Under the pieces are notes generated by a model. That model ran no database searches and was not told the DNA's origin. It saw nothing but the letters and a program-made list of their open reading frames with translations. A DNA stretch of 6,794 nucleotides. It comes from Prevotellaceae bacterium. Its GTDB lineage: Bacteria; Bacteroidota; Bacteroidia; Bacteroidales; UBA932. The DNA is taken from positions 1 through 6,794 of the forward strand of contig JAITOP010000153.1 of the NCBI GenBank assembly GCA_031289895.1, written 5' to 3'. The position numbers and the translations under genes are program-made. Numbering within the stretch: the stretch's first letter is position 1; every line of letters starts with the position of its first letter. Shown here piece by piece: positions 1 through 4,812 of the stretch.

Positions 1-16
1 TTAAAATCTTTTTATT

Positions 17-1117
17 ATGAAAAAAATAATTTTTGTTACGATTATTTCGTGCTTATTTTTCGCTTCGTGCGGAGGCGGTAAAAAACAAAATTCAAATGAA
101 TCAAATCAAGCGGCAGCAACGGCACAAGTCGATAATGATTTGAAAAAAGAACGCATCAGCGGCTCGGTCGATTCGGTGAGGCAAAGAGTATATTGGTGTC
201 TCGAAAAATTCGGCAGAATGGAAAAAGGAAAGTTGCAAAATTGGGAGCAGCACGACTTTCTGAAAGTTTTTGACAACGCCGGTTTTTTGACTGAAGAAAT
301 TCATTACACTTCGGAAAACAAAATTACAAGTCAGCGAAAACTCACTTACAACACTTCGCATCAACCGCTTACCGAAGAGATTTTTAAGGGAGACGATTTA
401 ACCGAACGCATTGTTTACACGTACAACGCAAGCAACAAACTTATATCCAAAGAAAAATTCGGGAAAGACGAAAAAATGAAAGAAAAAATCGAATACTCGT
501 ATTACAAAGATTCGGGCTTGTTGCAGGACGAAGATTGGTATAAAAGCGATGGAACTCTGTCGTTAAAATATGTGCATTTATATGAAGATAATAAACTTAG
601 CGAACGGCAAAAATACTGGGGTGGCGGCTCGCTTGCGCAAAAAGAATTTTACACTTATGATAATGGAAATTTAATTCTGTACACTTCAAATAAATATCAA
701 AGCAAAACAATGATATTTGATAAGCAAATACGTTATTCTGACTACGATAAATACGACGATTATTACGAAAAAGAAACTCTTGATGCCGAAGGTAATGTTA
801 TTTCGAGAACAACTTATGCGTATGATAATTACAGAAATCTTACCCAAAGTGTAGATTTCGAAAAAAAATATGCCGAACCTGTTGAAATTGTTGAAAATGA
901 ATCAGACGATGCATCCGAAGAAGAAGCAGACGAAACAGAAATATCCGATACTAATGCTGACAGCTATGATTGGTGGTGGGAAGTAAAAACGGGAGATGAC
1001 TACGAATACGAAAACGATGCCCGCAACAACTGGACAAAAAAAATAACATATAAATTAAATTCCAATTACGAACGCACGCGCCAATATTATTTCGAAAGAG
1101 AATATCATTATCGGTAA
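17..1117 (+). CDS. Lipoprotein with Rhs/YD-like beta repeats
   Basis: A 366-residue envelope lipoprotein of unknown function. The N-terminus MKKIIFVTIISCLFFASC is a type II signal peptide with lipobox FASC, so Cys18 should be lipidated. GGGKKQ follows rather than an acidic surface-export signal, so a periplasm-facing location is as likely as a surface one. From about residue 80 to 280 the protein is a run of degenerate 20-25 residue units of the form 'FDNAGFLTEEIHY', 'YNASNKLISKEKF', 'YDNGNLILY', 'DAEGNVISRTTYAYD', resembling Rhs/YD or MORN-like beta-strand repeats. A strongly acidic linker (about 287-318, Glu/Asp/Ser-rich, ending DWWWE) interrupts it, and a last unit (328-342, EYENDARNNWTKK) resembles the 'YEYDxxGNWTKR' unit I associate with Bacteroidota repeat proteins. 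No toxin domain, protease motif or Rhs core-closing motif is visible, so this is not a full Rhs toxin. Start: the only ATG with a signal peptide, 16 bases into the window, so its promoter is mostly outside. Confidence 0.8.
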   Translation: MKKIIFVTIISCLFFASCGGGKKQNSNESNQAAATAQVDNDLKKERISGSVDSVRQRVYWCLEKFGRMEKGKLQNWEQHDFLKVFDNAGFLTEEIHYTSENKITSQRKLTYNTSHQPLTEEIFKGDDLTERIVYTYNASNKLISKEKFGKDEKMKEKIEYSYYKDSGLLQDEDWYKSDGTLSLKYVHLYEDNKLSERQKYWGGGSLAQKEFYTYDNGNLILYTSNKYQSKTMIFDKQIRYSDYDKYDDYYEKETLDAEGNVISRTTYAYDNYRNLTQSVDFEKKYAEPVEIVENESDDASEEEADETEISDTNADSYDWWWEVKTGDDYEYENDARNNWTKKITYKLNSNYERTRQYYFEREYHYR

Positions 1118-1132
1118 TCGCAATATTTTTCT

Positions 1133-1140
1133 TAACTTTG
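1133..1140 (+). promoter_or_regulatory. Bacteroidota -7 promoter box for purQ
   Basis: TAACTTTG matches the phylum consensus TAnnTTTG exactly and ends 17 bases before the purQ ATG, predicting a very short leader of about ten bases. The expected -33 position, 20 bases upstream, reads TATC rather than TTTG, so only half of the promoter is convincing. It lies in the 40-base gap after the lipoprotein stop, consistent with purQ having its own transcript. Confidence 0.55.
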
Positions 1141-1157
1141 CGCAAATATTTTAAGAT

Positions 1158-1862
1158 ATGAAATTTGGTGTAGTTATTTTTCCCGGGTCGAATTGCGACC
1201 ATGATATGATTTACGTAATGCGCGATATTCTTAACCAAGAAGTTGTACAACTCTGGCACAAAGATACCGATTTACAAGATGTTGACGGCATATTGCTGCC
1301 GGGCGGATTTTCGTATGGCGATTATTTGCGTTCGGGCGCGCTGGCAAGGTTTTCGCCGATTATGAATAAGGTAATAGAATTTGCAAACAACGGCGGATTT
1401 GTGTTTGGCGTATGCAACGGTTTTCAGATTTTGTGCGAGGCGCAGTTATTGCCCGGAGCGTTGCTGCACAACAATAATCAAAAATTTATTTGCAAAAATA
1501 CATACATTCTTCCCGATGGAAAAAATGCTTATCCCACACATTTTTTAGATAAGAAAAAAGCGTTGAAAATTCCAATAGCACACGGCGAAGGTCGCTATTT
1601 TGCCGATGAACAAACACTTGCCGAATTGAATAATAACGGACAAATTATTTTCAGATATTGCAGCGAAGATGGAAAAATTTCGGAAGAATTTAATCCCAAC
1701 GGTTCGCTCGAAAATATAGCAGGAATATGCAATGCAGCAAAAAATGTTTACGGAATGATGCCGCATCCCGAACGTGCCGCCGACGAAAATCTGAGCAACA
1801 CCGACGGATTGCTGATATTTAAATCAATACTGAAAATGATTGAAGAGCAAAAAAAATCATAA
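1158..1862 (+). CDS. purQ: Phosphoribosylformylglycinamidine synthase subunit I (glutaminase)
   Basis: PurQ is the class I glutamine amidotransferase subunit of FGAM synthase. It hydrolyses glutamine and passes ammonia to PurL, which converts FGAR to FGAM with ATP in de novo purine synthesis; in the three-subunit enzyme PurS bridges the two. The 234-residue cytosolic protein has the family landmarks in order: N-terminal FGVVIFPGSNCDHD (3-16), LPGGFSYGDYLRSGA (47-61), nucleophile elbow GVCNGFQIL with catalytic Cys86 (84-92), PIAHGEGRY (139-147), and MMPHPERA with the remaining triad residues His203 and Glu205. Length is normal for PurQ and all key residues are intact. The ATG at 1158 gives the canonical short start MKFGVV. 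No purS or purL lies alongside, so the partners must be elsewhere. Stand-alone PurQ implies a small-PurL/PurS enzyme rather than the large fused PurL. A tRNA gene starts 16 bases after the stop. Confidence 0.97.
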   Translation: MKFGVVIFPGSNCDHDMIYVMRDILNQEVVQLWHKDTDLQDVDGILLPGGFSYGDYLRSGALARFSPIMNKVIEFANNGGFVFGVCNGFQILCEAQLLPGALLHNNNQKFICKNTYILPDGKNAYPTHFLDKKKALKIPIAHGEGRYFADEQTLAELNNNGQIIFRYCSEDGKISEEFNPNGSLENIAGICNAAKNVYGMMPHPERAADENLSNTDGLLIFKSILKMIEEQKKS

Positions 1863-1878
1863 TATAATCATTTTAATT

Positions 1879-1951
1879 GCGGAAATAGCTCAGTTGGCAG
1901 AGCGGCGGCTTCCCAAGCCGCAGGTCGCGAGTTCGAACCTCGTTTTCCGCT
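1879..1951 (+). tRNA. tRNA-Gly (anticodon CCC)
   Basis: A complete 73-base cloverleaf can be folded by hand. The acceptor GCGGAAA pairs perfectly with TTTCCGC, with discriminator T1951. The D arm is GCTC/GAGC with loop AGTTGGCA. The anticodon stem GCGGC/GCCGC holds loop TTCCCAA with anticodon CCC at 1912-1914. The T arm GCGAG/CTCGT (one G-T pair) holds loop TTCGAAC. No CCA is encoded. It reads GGG glycine codons. It begins 16 bases after the purQ stop with no TAnnTTTG box in the gap, so it may be co-transcribed with purQ and processed, or use a promoter inside the purQ 3' end. A run of six T at 1956-1961 directly after the tRNA could serve as its terminator. Confidence 0.97.
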
Positions 1952-1961
1952 CGGGTTTTTT

Positions 1962-2010
1962 GAAGTTAGAAAGTTATAAAGATTTTTATCAACTAATTAA
2001 TTCTTAATTA
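1962..2010 (-). repeat. Composite A/T intergenic repeat, inverted copy
   Basis: Read on the minus strand this stretch contains AATTAAGAATTAA (from 2009 to 1997) followed by CTTTATAACTTTCTAACTTC (from 1981 to 1962). The same two blocks occur in the same order on the + strand downstream of the next gene (AATTAAGAATTAA at 3414-3426 and 3428-3440; AACTTTCTAACTTT from 3632). This is therefore a short inverted copy of that composite repeat. Such A/T intergenic repeats are common in Bacteroidota; function unknown. Confidence 0.6.
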
Positions 2011-2017
2011 TTTTTAT

Positions 2018-2025
2018 TACTTTTG
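2018..2025 (+). promoter_or_regulatory. Bacteroidota -7 promoter box for the flavin oxidoreductase gene
   Basis: TACTTTTG matches TAnnTTTG exactly. It lies 129 bases before the preferred ATG at 2155, predicting a leader of roughly 120 bases. No TTTG is found at the expected -33 position (TAAT at 1994-1997). It sits just outside the inverted composite repeat. Confidence 0.45.
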
Positions 2026-2154
2026 GCGGTTAAATAATAAAGTCAAGGCTAAATTTTCGATGAAAAATGCTTTCAACTTTCTTATTCAGGATAAGTCAAA
2101 TTAATCAGGATATTCGTGTATCACGGAATCCACAACAATTTATGTTATATGGTA

Positions 2155-3231
2155 ATGAAATCATTTTTTATCGGAAACAAAGAGATTAAACTCCCTATTA
2201 TACAGGGAGGTATGGGAGTAGGAATATCGTTGTCGGGACTTGCCTCATCGGTTGCCAACGAGGGAGGCATTGGTGTAATATCCTGTGCAGGATTAGGTTT
2301 GTTGTATAAGCAAACTCCACGCGATTATCTGAAAGACTGCATCTGGGGATTAAAGGAAGAAATACGCAAGGCAAGAGAGAAAACAAAAGGCACTATAGGC
2401 GTAAATATAATGGTAGCATTATCAAACTTTTCGGATATGGTAAAAACCGCTATTGCCGAAAAAGCAGATGTCATTTTTGCCGGAGCAGGTTTGCCTCTTG
2501 ATTTGCCCTCGTATCTTAACGATGAAAGCTGCACTTGTCTTGTACCAATAGTATCGTCGTCGCGGGCAGCACGCTTATTGTGCGATAAATGGAAAACCAA
2601 ATACAATTATTTGCCTGATGGTATAGTTGTTGAAGGACCGAAGGCAGGCGGACATCTCGGTTTCAAAAAAGAACAAATAGACGATTCGCATTATGCGTTG
2701 GAAGAAATTATACCCGAAGTTGTGTCGGTAGCAAAAAGTTATTCGAGCGAGAAAAATATTCCGGTGATTGCAGCCGGCGGTATCTCTACCGGAGAAGATA
2801 TTTCACGGTTTATATCACTCGGAGCAACAGCAGTGCAAATGGGAAGCATATTTGTCCCGACAGAGGAATGTGATGCATCCGACGAGTTTAAACAGGTTTA
2901 TATCAATTCGTCCGAAAAAGACATGATGATTATCGAAAGTCCTGTAGGAATGCCGGGTAGAGCAATTGATGGCGAATTTATCCGCAAAGTTAACAGCGGG
3001 TCGGAAAAACCGAAAAGTTGCCCTTTCCACTGTATCAAAACCTGCAATTACGAGAAAAGTCCGTACTGCATAATCAAAGCCCTGTATAACGCAGCAAAAG
3101 GCAACATGAAAAAAGGATACGCATTTGCAGGAACGAATGCCTATTTGTCAGAAAAAATACGTAGCGTAAAGGAAGTTATTGAGATTTTAAAAGCCGAATA
3201 TCAGTTGAGTAAATACGGACCATTGGAATAA
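2155..3231 (+). CDS. Nitronate monooxygenase / FabK-like FMN-dependent oxidoreductase
   Basis: A 358-residue TIM-barrel FMN enzyme of the nitronate monooxygenase (2-nitropropane dioxygenase)/FabK enoyl-ACP reductase superfamily. Numbering from M at 2155: LPIIQGGMGVGIS (13-25), the N-terminal flavin loop; GPKAGGHLGF (161-170) with His167 at the position of the family's catalytic base; IPVIAAGGIS (202-211) and GATAVQMGS (223-231), the phosphate-binding strands; SPVGMPGRAI (262-271); and FAGTNAY (324-330) near the end. Cys289, 293, 297 and 305 form a CX3CX3CX7C cluster that is not part of the basic fold and could bind a metal or Fe-S cluster (inference). Oxidation of nitronates is the family reaction; the real substrate cannot be read here. 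Start: the frame is open to a GTG at 2116 and an ATG at 2149, but 2155 gives the conserved start MKSFFIGNKEIKLPIIQGGM. The gene stands alone, flanked by inverted copies of an A/T repeat. Confidence 0.88.
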   Translation: MKSFFIGNKEIKLPIIQGGMGVGISLSGLASSVANEGGIGVISCAGLGLLYKQTPRDYLKDCIWGLKEEIRKAREKTKGTIGVNIMVALSNFSDMVKTAIAEKADVIFAGAGLPLDLPSYLNDESCTCLVPIVSSSRAARLLCDKWKTKYNYLPDGIVVEGPKAGGHLGFKKEQIDDSHYALEEIIPEVVSVAKSYSSEKNIPVIAAGGISTGEDISRFISLGATAVQMGSIFVPTEECDASDEFKQVYINSSEKDMMIIESPVGMPGRAIDGEFIRKVNSGSEKPKSCPFHCIKTCNYEKSPYCIIKALYNAAKGNMKKGYAFAGTNAYLSEKIRSVKEVIEILKAEYQLSKYGPLE

Positions 3232-3238
3232 TTTAATC

Positions 3239-3259
3239 AATTACGAATTACGAATTACG
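3239..3259 (+). repeat. AATTACG tandem repeat, three copies
   Basis: Three exact head-to-tail copies of the 7-mer AATTACG start 8 bases after the flavin oxidoreductase stop. They open the 890-base gene-free region. No function visible; it resembles the simple A/T repeats seen further along. Confidence 0.8.
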
Positions 3260-3280
3260 ATTTTGTTGAATAGCGAAAAA

Positions 3281-3364
3281 GTCCGAAGGACGAAATGTGC
3301 ATAACCCCGTATGTAGCGTAGCGGAATGCGGGGATAAAGAACGCAAGCCAAAAGTGCGGAGCAC
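3281..3364 (+). repeat. Cluster of small hairpins in a GC-richer intergenic island
   Basis: Three short stems lie in a row: GTCC-GAA-GGAC (3281-3291), CCCCGTAT...ATGCGGGG (3305-3312 with 3326-3333, one G-T pair, 13-base loop), and GTGC-GGA-GCAC (3354-3364). Two of the three are 4-bp stems closing purine-rich triloops. The stretch from about 3275 to 3405 is distinctly richer in G and C than the A/T repeats on both sides. It has no convincing reading frame. The 8-bp hairpin could act as a weak terminator for the upstream gene, but no T-run follows it. It probably belongs to a dispersed Bacteroidota repeat family; inference. Confidence 0.55.
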
Positions 3365-3410
3365 AAAAGTAAAATAGAATTGCAATCGCTCTCCCGCACG
3401 ACGTGTAGAA

Positions 3411-3440
3411 ATTAATTAAGAATTAAAAATTAAGAATTAA
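3411..3440 (+). repeat. A/T repeat, AATTAAGAATTAA units
   Basis: The 13-mer AATTAAGAATTAA occurs at 3414-3426 and 3428-3440, joined by a single A. The reverse complement of the same 13-mer occurs at 1997-2009, upstream of the flavin oxidoreductase gene. Typical low-complexity spacer sequence of Bacteroidota. Confidence 0.7.
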
Positions 3441-3552
3441 GAATTACCCCCCAGCCCCCTAAAGGGGGAGTTTGGGCAGTGCGGAAAATTTAGGCAATGC
3501 AGAAAAAGTCCCCTTTAGGGGATTTAGGGGTAACTGAATTAAAAATTAAGAA
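3420..3552 (+). repeat. 17-bp direct repeats flanking the GC-rich inverted repeat
   Basis: GAATTAAAAATTAAGAA occurs exactly at 3420-3436 and again at 3536-3552, on either side of the GC-rich inverted repeat. The arrangement (direct repeat, inverted-repeat core, direct repeat) looks like a small inserted element with a target duplication. However, the 17-mer is low-complexity and overlaps the A/T repeat units, so chance or slippage is possible. Confidence 0.5.
3444..3533 (+). repeat. GC-rich imperfect inverted repeat
   Basis: Two 27-base arms (3444-3470 and 3507-3533) are imperfect inverted copies, separated by 36 bases. Both arms share TTACCCC and CCCCTAAAGGGG when read inwards. Each arm is itself a hairpin: CCCCC-TAAA-GGGGG at 3455-3468 and CCCC-TTTA-GGGG at 3510-3521. 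This gives a nested cruciform-like element in otherwise A/T-rich sequence. It could be a dispersed palindromic element or a bidirectional transcription barrier after the flavin oxidoreductase gene. No T-run follows, so it is not a standard intrinsic terminator. Confidence 0.7.
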
Positions 3553-3565
3553 CTATGGATAATAA

Positions 3566-3670
3566 AAACTTTCAACTTTATAACTTTACATTTAAAAATT
3601 TTATATCTTTACGAACTTTCTAAACTTTCTAAACTTTCTAACTTTAAAAACTTTCTAACTTTAAAAACTT
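3566..3670 (+). repeat. AACTTTCTA tandem repeat tract
   Basis: Three exact 9-bp units AACTTTCTA (3614-3622, 3623-3631, 3632-3640) run into two exact 17-bp units AACTTTCTAACTTTAAA (3632-3648, 3649-3665) and a partial third. Looser AACTTTATAACTTTA copies lie at 3574-3590. A short reverse-complement relative lies directly after the tRNA (1962-1981). The tract is noncoding and prone to slippage. Confidence 0.75.
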
Positions 3671-3735
3671 ATTTATACATTTACACTCCAATTTTTCTTA
3701 TTAAATCCTGTTTTTTAACACTTCCTTTATTTTTT

Positions 3736-3766
3736 TTTGTCCTATAATTTACATTATGTTAAGTTT
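3736..3766 (+). repeat. Left inverted repeat with dif-like site
   Basis: Pairs with 3864-3894 in 30 of 31 positions; the mismatch is at C3742/A3888. Bases 3737-3764 divide like a Xer site: XerC-like half TTGTCCTATAA (3737-3747), centre TTTACA (3748-3753), XerD-like half TTATGTTAAGT (3754-3764). The XerD half matches the E. coli dif half TTATGTTAAAT at 10 of 11 bases, and the XerC half ends in ATAA as in E. coli dif. The single arm-to-arm mismatch lies in the XerC half. Confidence 0.85.
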
Positions 3767-3767
3767 G
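3736..3767 (+). promoter_or_regulatory. Second promoter-like match across the left arm
   Basis: TTTG (3736-3739) and TAAGTTTG (3760-3767) are also 20 bases apart and point rightwards. The last G of the -7 box (3767) is the first spacer base. After inversion the left arm would be followed by T and the box would become TAAGTTTT. Caution: the TTTG sits at the end of a T-run, and this -7 box forms a near-palindrome with the opposing spacer box (9 of 11 pairs, 3759-3780). The match may therefore reflect an operator-like dyad rather than a second promoter. Confidence 0.35.
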
Positions 3768-3771
3768 GCGA

Positions 3772-3803
3772 CAAATGTAAGTTGTTTTTCTGAATGTTAC
3801 AAA
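3772..3803 (-). promoter_or_regulatory. Spacer promoter, pointing away from the fimbrial operon
   Basis: On the minus strand TTTG (3803-3800) is followed after exactly 20 bases by TACATTTG (3779-3772). This is a full match to the Bacteroidota pattern TTTG-N20-TAnnTTTG. In the present orientation it would start near 3765 and transcribe leftwards into a region with no minus-strand gene. After inversion between the arms the boxes would fall at about 3827-3830 and 3851-3858 on the + strand, driving the fimbrial genes with a leader of about 260 bases. Confidence 0.6.
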
Positions 3804-3839
3804 TTCAACCCCATCGATTTTTACTACCTCAAAACACTT

Positions 3840-3852
3840 ATATCATTGATAT
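3840..3852. promoter_or_regulatory. Perfect dyad ATATCA-T-TGATAT inside the spacer
   Basis: A perfect 6+1+6 palindrome lies near the right end of the invertible spacer, 11 bases from the right arm. It could be a regulator operator or recombinase accessory site; nothing in the window identifies the binding protein. Confidence 0.35.
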
Positions 3853-3863
3853 GACCATGTTTA

Positions 3864-3894
3864 AAACTTAACATAATGTAAATTATAAGACAAA
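3864..3894 (-). repeat. Right inverted repeat with dif-like site
   Basis: Inverted partner of 3736-3766. Read on the minus strand, the Xer-like site runs TTGTCTTATAA (3893-3883), TTTACA (3882-3877), TTATGTTAAGT (3876-3866). The centre and XerD-like half are identical to the left arm. The XerD-like halves face the spacer and the XerC-like halves face outwards. Confidence 0.85.
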
Positions 3895-4105
3895 TGATGC
3901 AATAAACAATGCGAATAATATGATAATGAGAATAATGTGATAATATGATAATGCAAATAATGTGATGATATAAATAATGTGAATAATATGATAATGTGAA
4001 CAATACAAAAGAATAATATAAATAATGTGATAAATGTGATAATATGAATAATGAATAAATAAATGATACAAATAATAATATAATAAGTACAATAATAATA
4101 CAAAG
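3895..4105 (+). repeat. A/T/G low-complexity tract with AATAATGTGA units
   Basis: About 210 bases made almost only of A, T and G, built from degenerate copies of AATAATGTGATAATATG. ATGTGA occurs six times (3935, 3960, 3977, 3994, 4025, 4034), each a start codon followed at once by a stop. The minus-strand frames through it give only Ile/Tyr/His-rich nonsense and are not genes. It lies between the inverted-repeat segment and the fimbrial operon, so any transcript started there would carry it as a C-poor, probably unstructured leader. Confidence 0.7.
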
Positions 4106-4125
4106 CTAACGTAAAACTAAAATAT

Positions 4126-4812
4126 ATGAGGATATTTTTAACGGTTTTTTGTGCGTGCTTAGTTCTTCAGTTTTCAGCATTTGCACAGGGAAGCCCTACT
4201 GACACTACCAATGTTGCCAACGCAATAACTACGGCTGACGAAAACACAGCCGCAGTTGACACATCTTATTCGGAATTTAAAATAGATATTTCCGACAACA
4301 ATAAACGATGGCTTATAAAAGTCAATCTTTTGAATTTAGCTGCCGGCATAACAAATATTGGCGTGGAATATTCGTTCAAAAATAAATTTTCTGTTGACAT
4401 TCCAGTTACATATTCGCCATACACCATCAGCCGCACGTATAAGTTGCGAACATTAAGCATACAACCGGAATTAAGATGGTGGCTGAACACACAATTAGCC
4501 GGACATTTTTTCGGATTTCACACACACTTAGCATATTACAATGTCGCCCTCAACAAAAACAACAGGTATCAGGATAAAAACGGAAATACGCCTCTTTTCG
4601 GATTCGGGTTTAGTTACGGATATGCTTTATACAGCAACGAAAAATGGAATTTTGAATTTACTCTTGGCATTGGTTATGCGCATTTGAACTATGATGTTTT
4701 CTACAATGTGAGCAATGGCGCCGAACACCAAACAAAAACAAAAAATTACTGGGGACTTACAAAAGCCGGTATAACATTATCTTACAAGTTAAAAAATAAA
4801 AATCATGATTAA
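4126..4812 (+). CDS. DUF3575 outer-membrane beta-barrel protein
   Basis: A 228-residue protein with a type I signal peptide (MRIFLTVFCACLVLQFSAFA, cleavage likely after Ala20 before Gln21), a Thr/Asp/Ala-rich linker (22-58), and a DUF3575 domain (about 62-222). Family-like features in order: WLIKVNLLNLAAGITNIGVEY (62-82), TLSIQPELRWWL (109-120), GHFFGFHTHLAYYNV (126-140), FGFGFSYGYAL (158-168), KWNFEFTLGIGYAHLNYD (173-190), YWGLTKAGITLSYKL (208-222). The alternating strands and final amphipathic strand suggest a small outer-membrane barrel. DUF3575 genes commonly open fimbrial (Mfa/Fim-type) loci in Bacteroidota; whether the protein anchors or helps assemble the fimbria is not established. 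It is first in an operon, overlapping the next gene by 8 bases. No clear promoter box lies in the 30 bases upstream, consistent with transcription from farther away. Confidence 0.85.
   Translation: MRIFLTVFCACLVLQFSAFAQGSPTDTTNVANAITTADENTAAVDTSYSEFKIDISDNNKRWLIKVNLLNLAAGITNIGVEYSFKNKFSVDIPVTYSPYTISRTYKLRTLSIQPELRWWLNTQLAGHFFGFHTHLAYYNVALNKNNRYQDKNGNTPLFGFGFSYGYALYSNEKWNFEFTLGIGYAHLNYDVFYNVSNGAEHQTKTKNYWGLTKAGITLSYKLKNKNHD

Larger units (their letters stand above)
3736..3894. other. Candidate invertible promoter segment (dif-like inverted repeats)
   Basis: A 159-bp segment bounded by 31-bp inverted repeats with one mismatch encloses a 97-bp spacer. Each arm holds a 28-bp dif-like site whose 6-bp centres are identical and in inverted orientation, the geometry that gives inversion rather than excision. 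The spacer carries a strong Bacteroidota promoter now directed leftwards. It lies 231 bases upstream of a fimbrial operon, where phase-variable promoters are well known in this phylum. Size and design match known invertible promoters in Bacteroides. The alternative is a MITE-like element: the arms would be terminal repeats, but no target-site duplication is visible at its edges. No recombinase is encoded here, so a host Xer or other tyrosine recombinase would act in trans. Confidence 0.6.

Noticed and set aside
951..1259. Minus-strand 102-residue frame spanning the lipoprotein end and purQ start
   Set aside because: It runs antisense through two well-supported genes and the purQ promoter and has no family-like features.
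1931..1951. tRNA 3' end as an attachment site for an integrated element
   Set aside because: No second copy of the T-arm/acceptor sequence was found downstream in the window, and no integrase is present.
2116..2154. GTG 2116 as start of the flavin oxidoreductase
   Set aside because: It adds 13 residues (M YHGIHNNLCYMV) without family similarity; the ATG at 2155 begins exactly at the conserved N-terminus. ATG 2149 cannot be excluded.
2325..2606. Minus-strand frames inside the flavin oxidoreductase gene (also 2198-2386 and 2815-3030)
   Set aside because: Shadows of a strongly supported + strand gene.
3566..3670. CRISPR-like array in the AACTTTCTA tract
   Set aside because: Units are 9 or 17 bp and contiguous, with no unique spacers; it is a simple tandem repeat.
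3736..3894. Insertion-sequence remnant
   Set aside because: No transposase fragment in the 97-bp spacer and no target duplication at the edges. A MITE remains possible, but the internal promoter and dif-like arms fit a switch better.
3861..4103. Minus-strand open frames of 80 and 69 residues with Ile/Tyr/His-rich sequence
   Set aside because: They are translations of the A/T low-complexity tract, overlap each other in different frames, and have no recognisable domain or start context.
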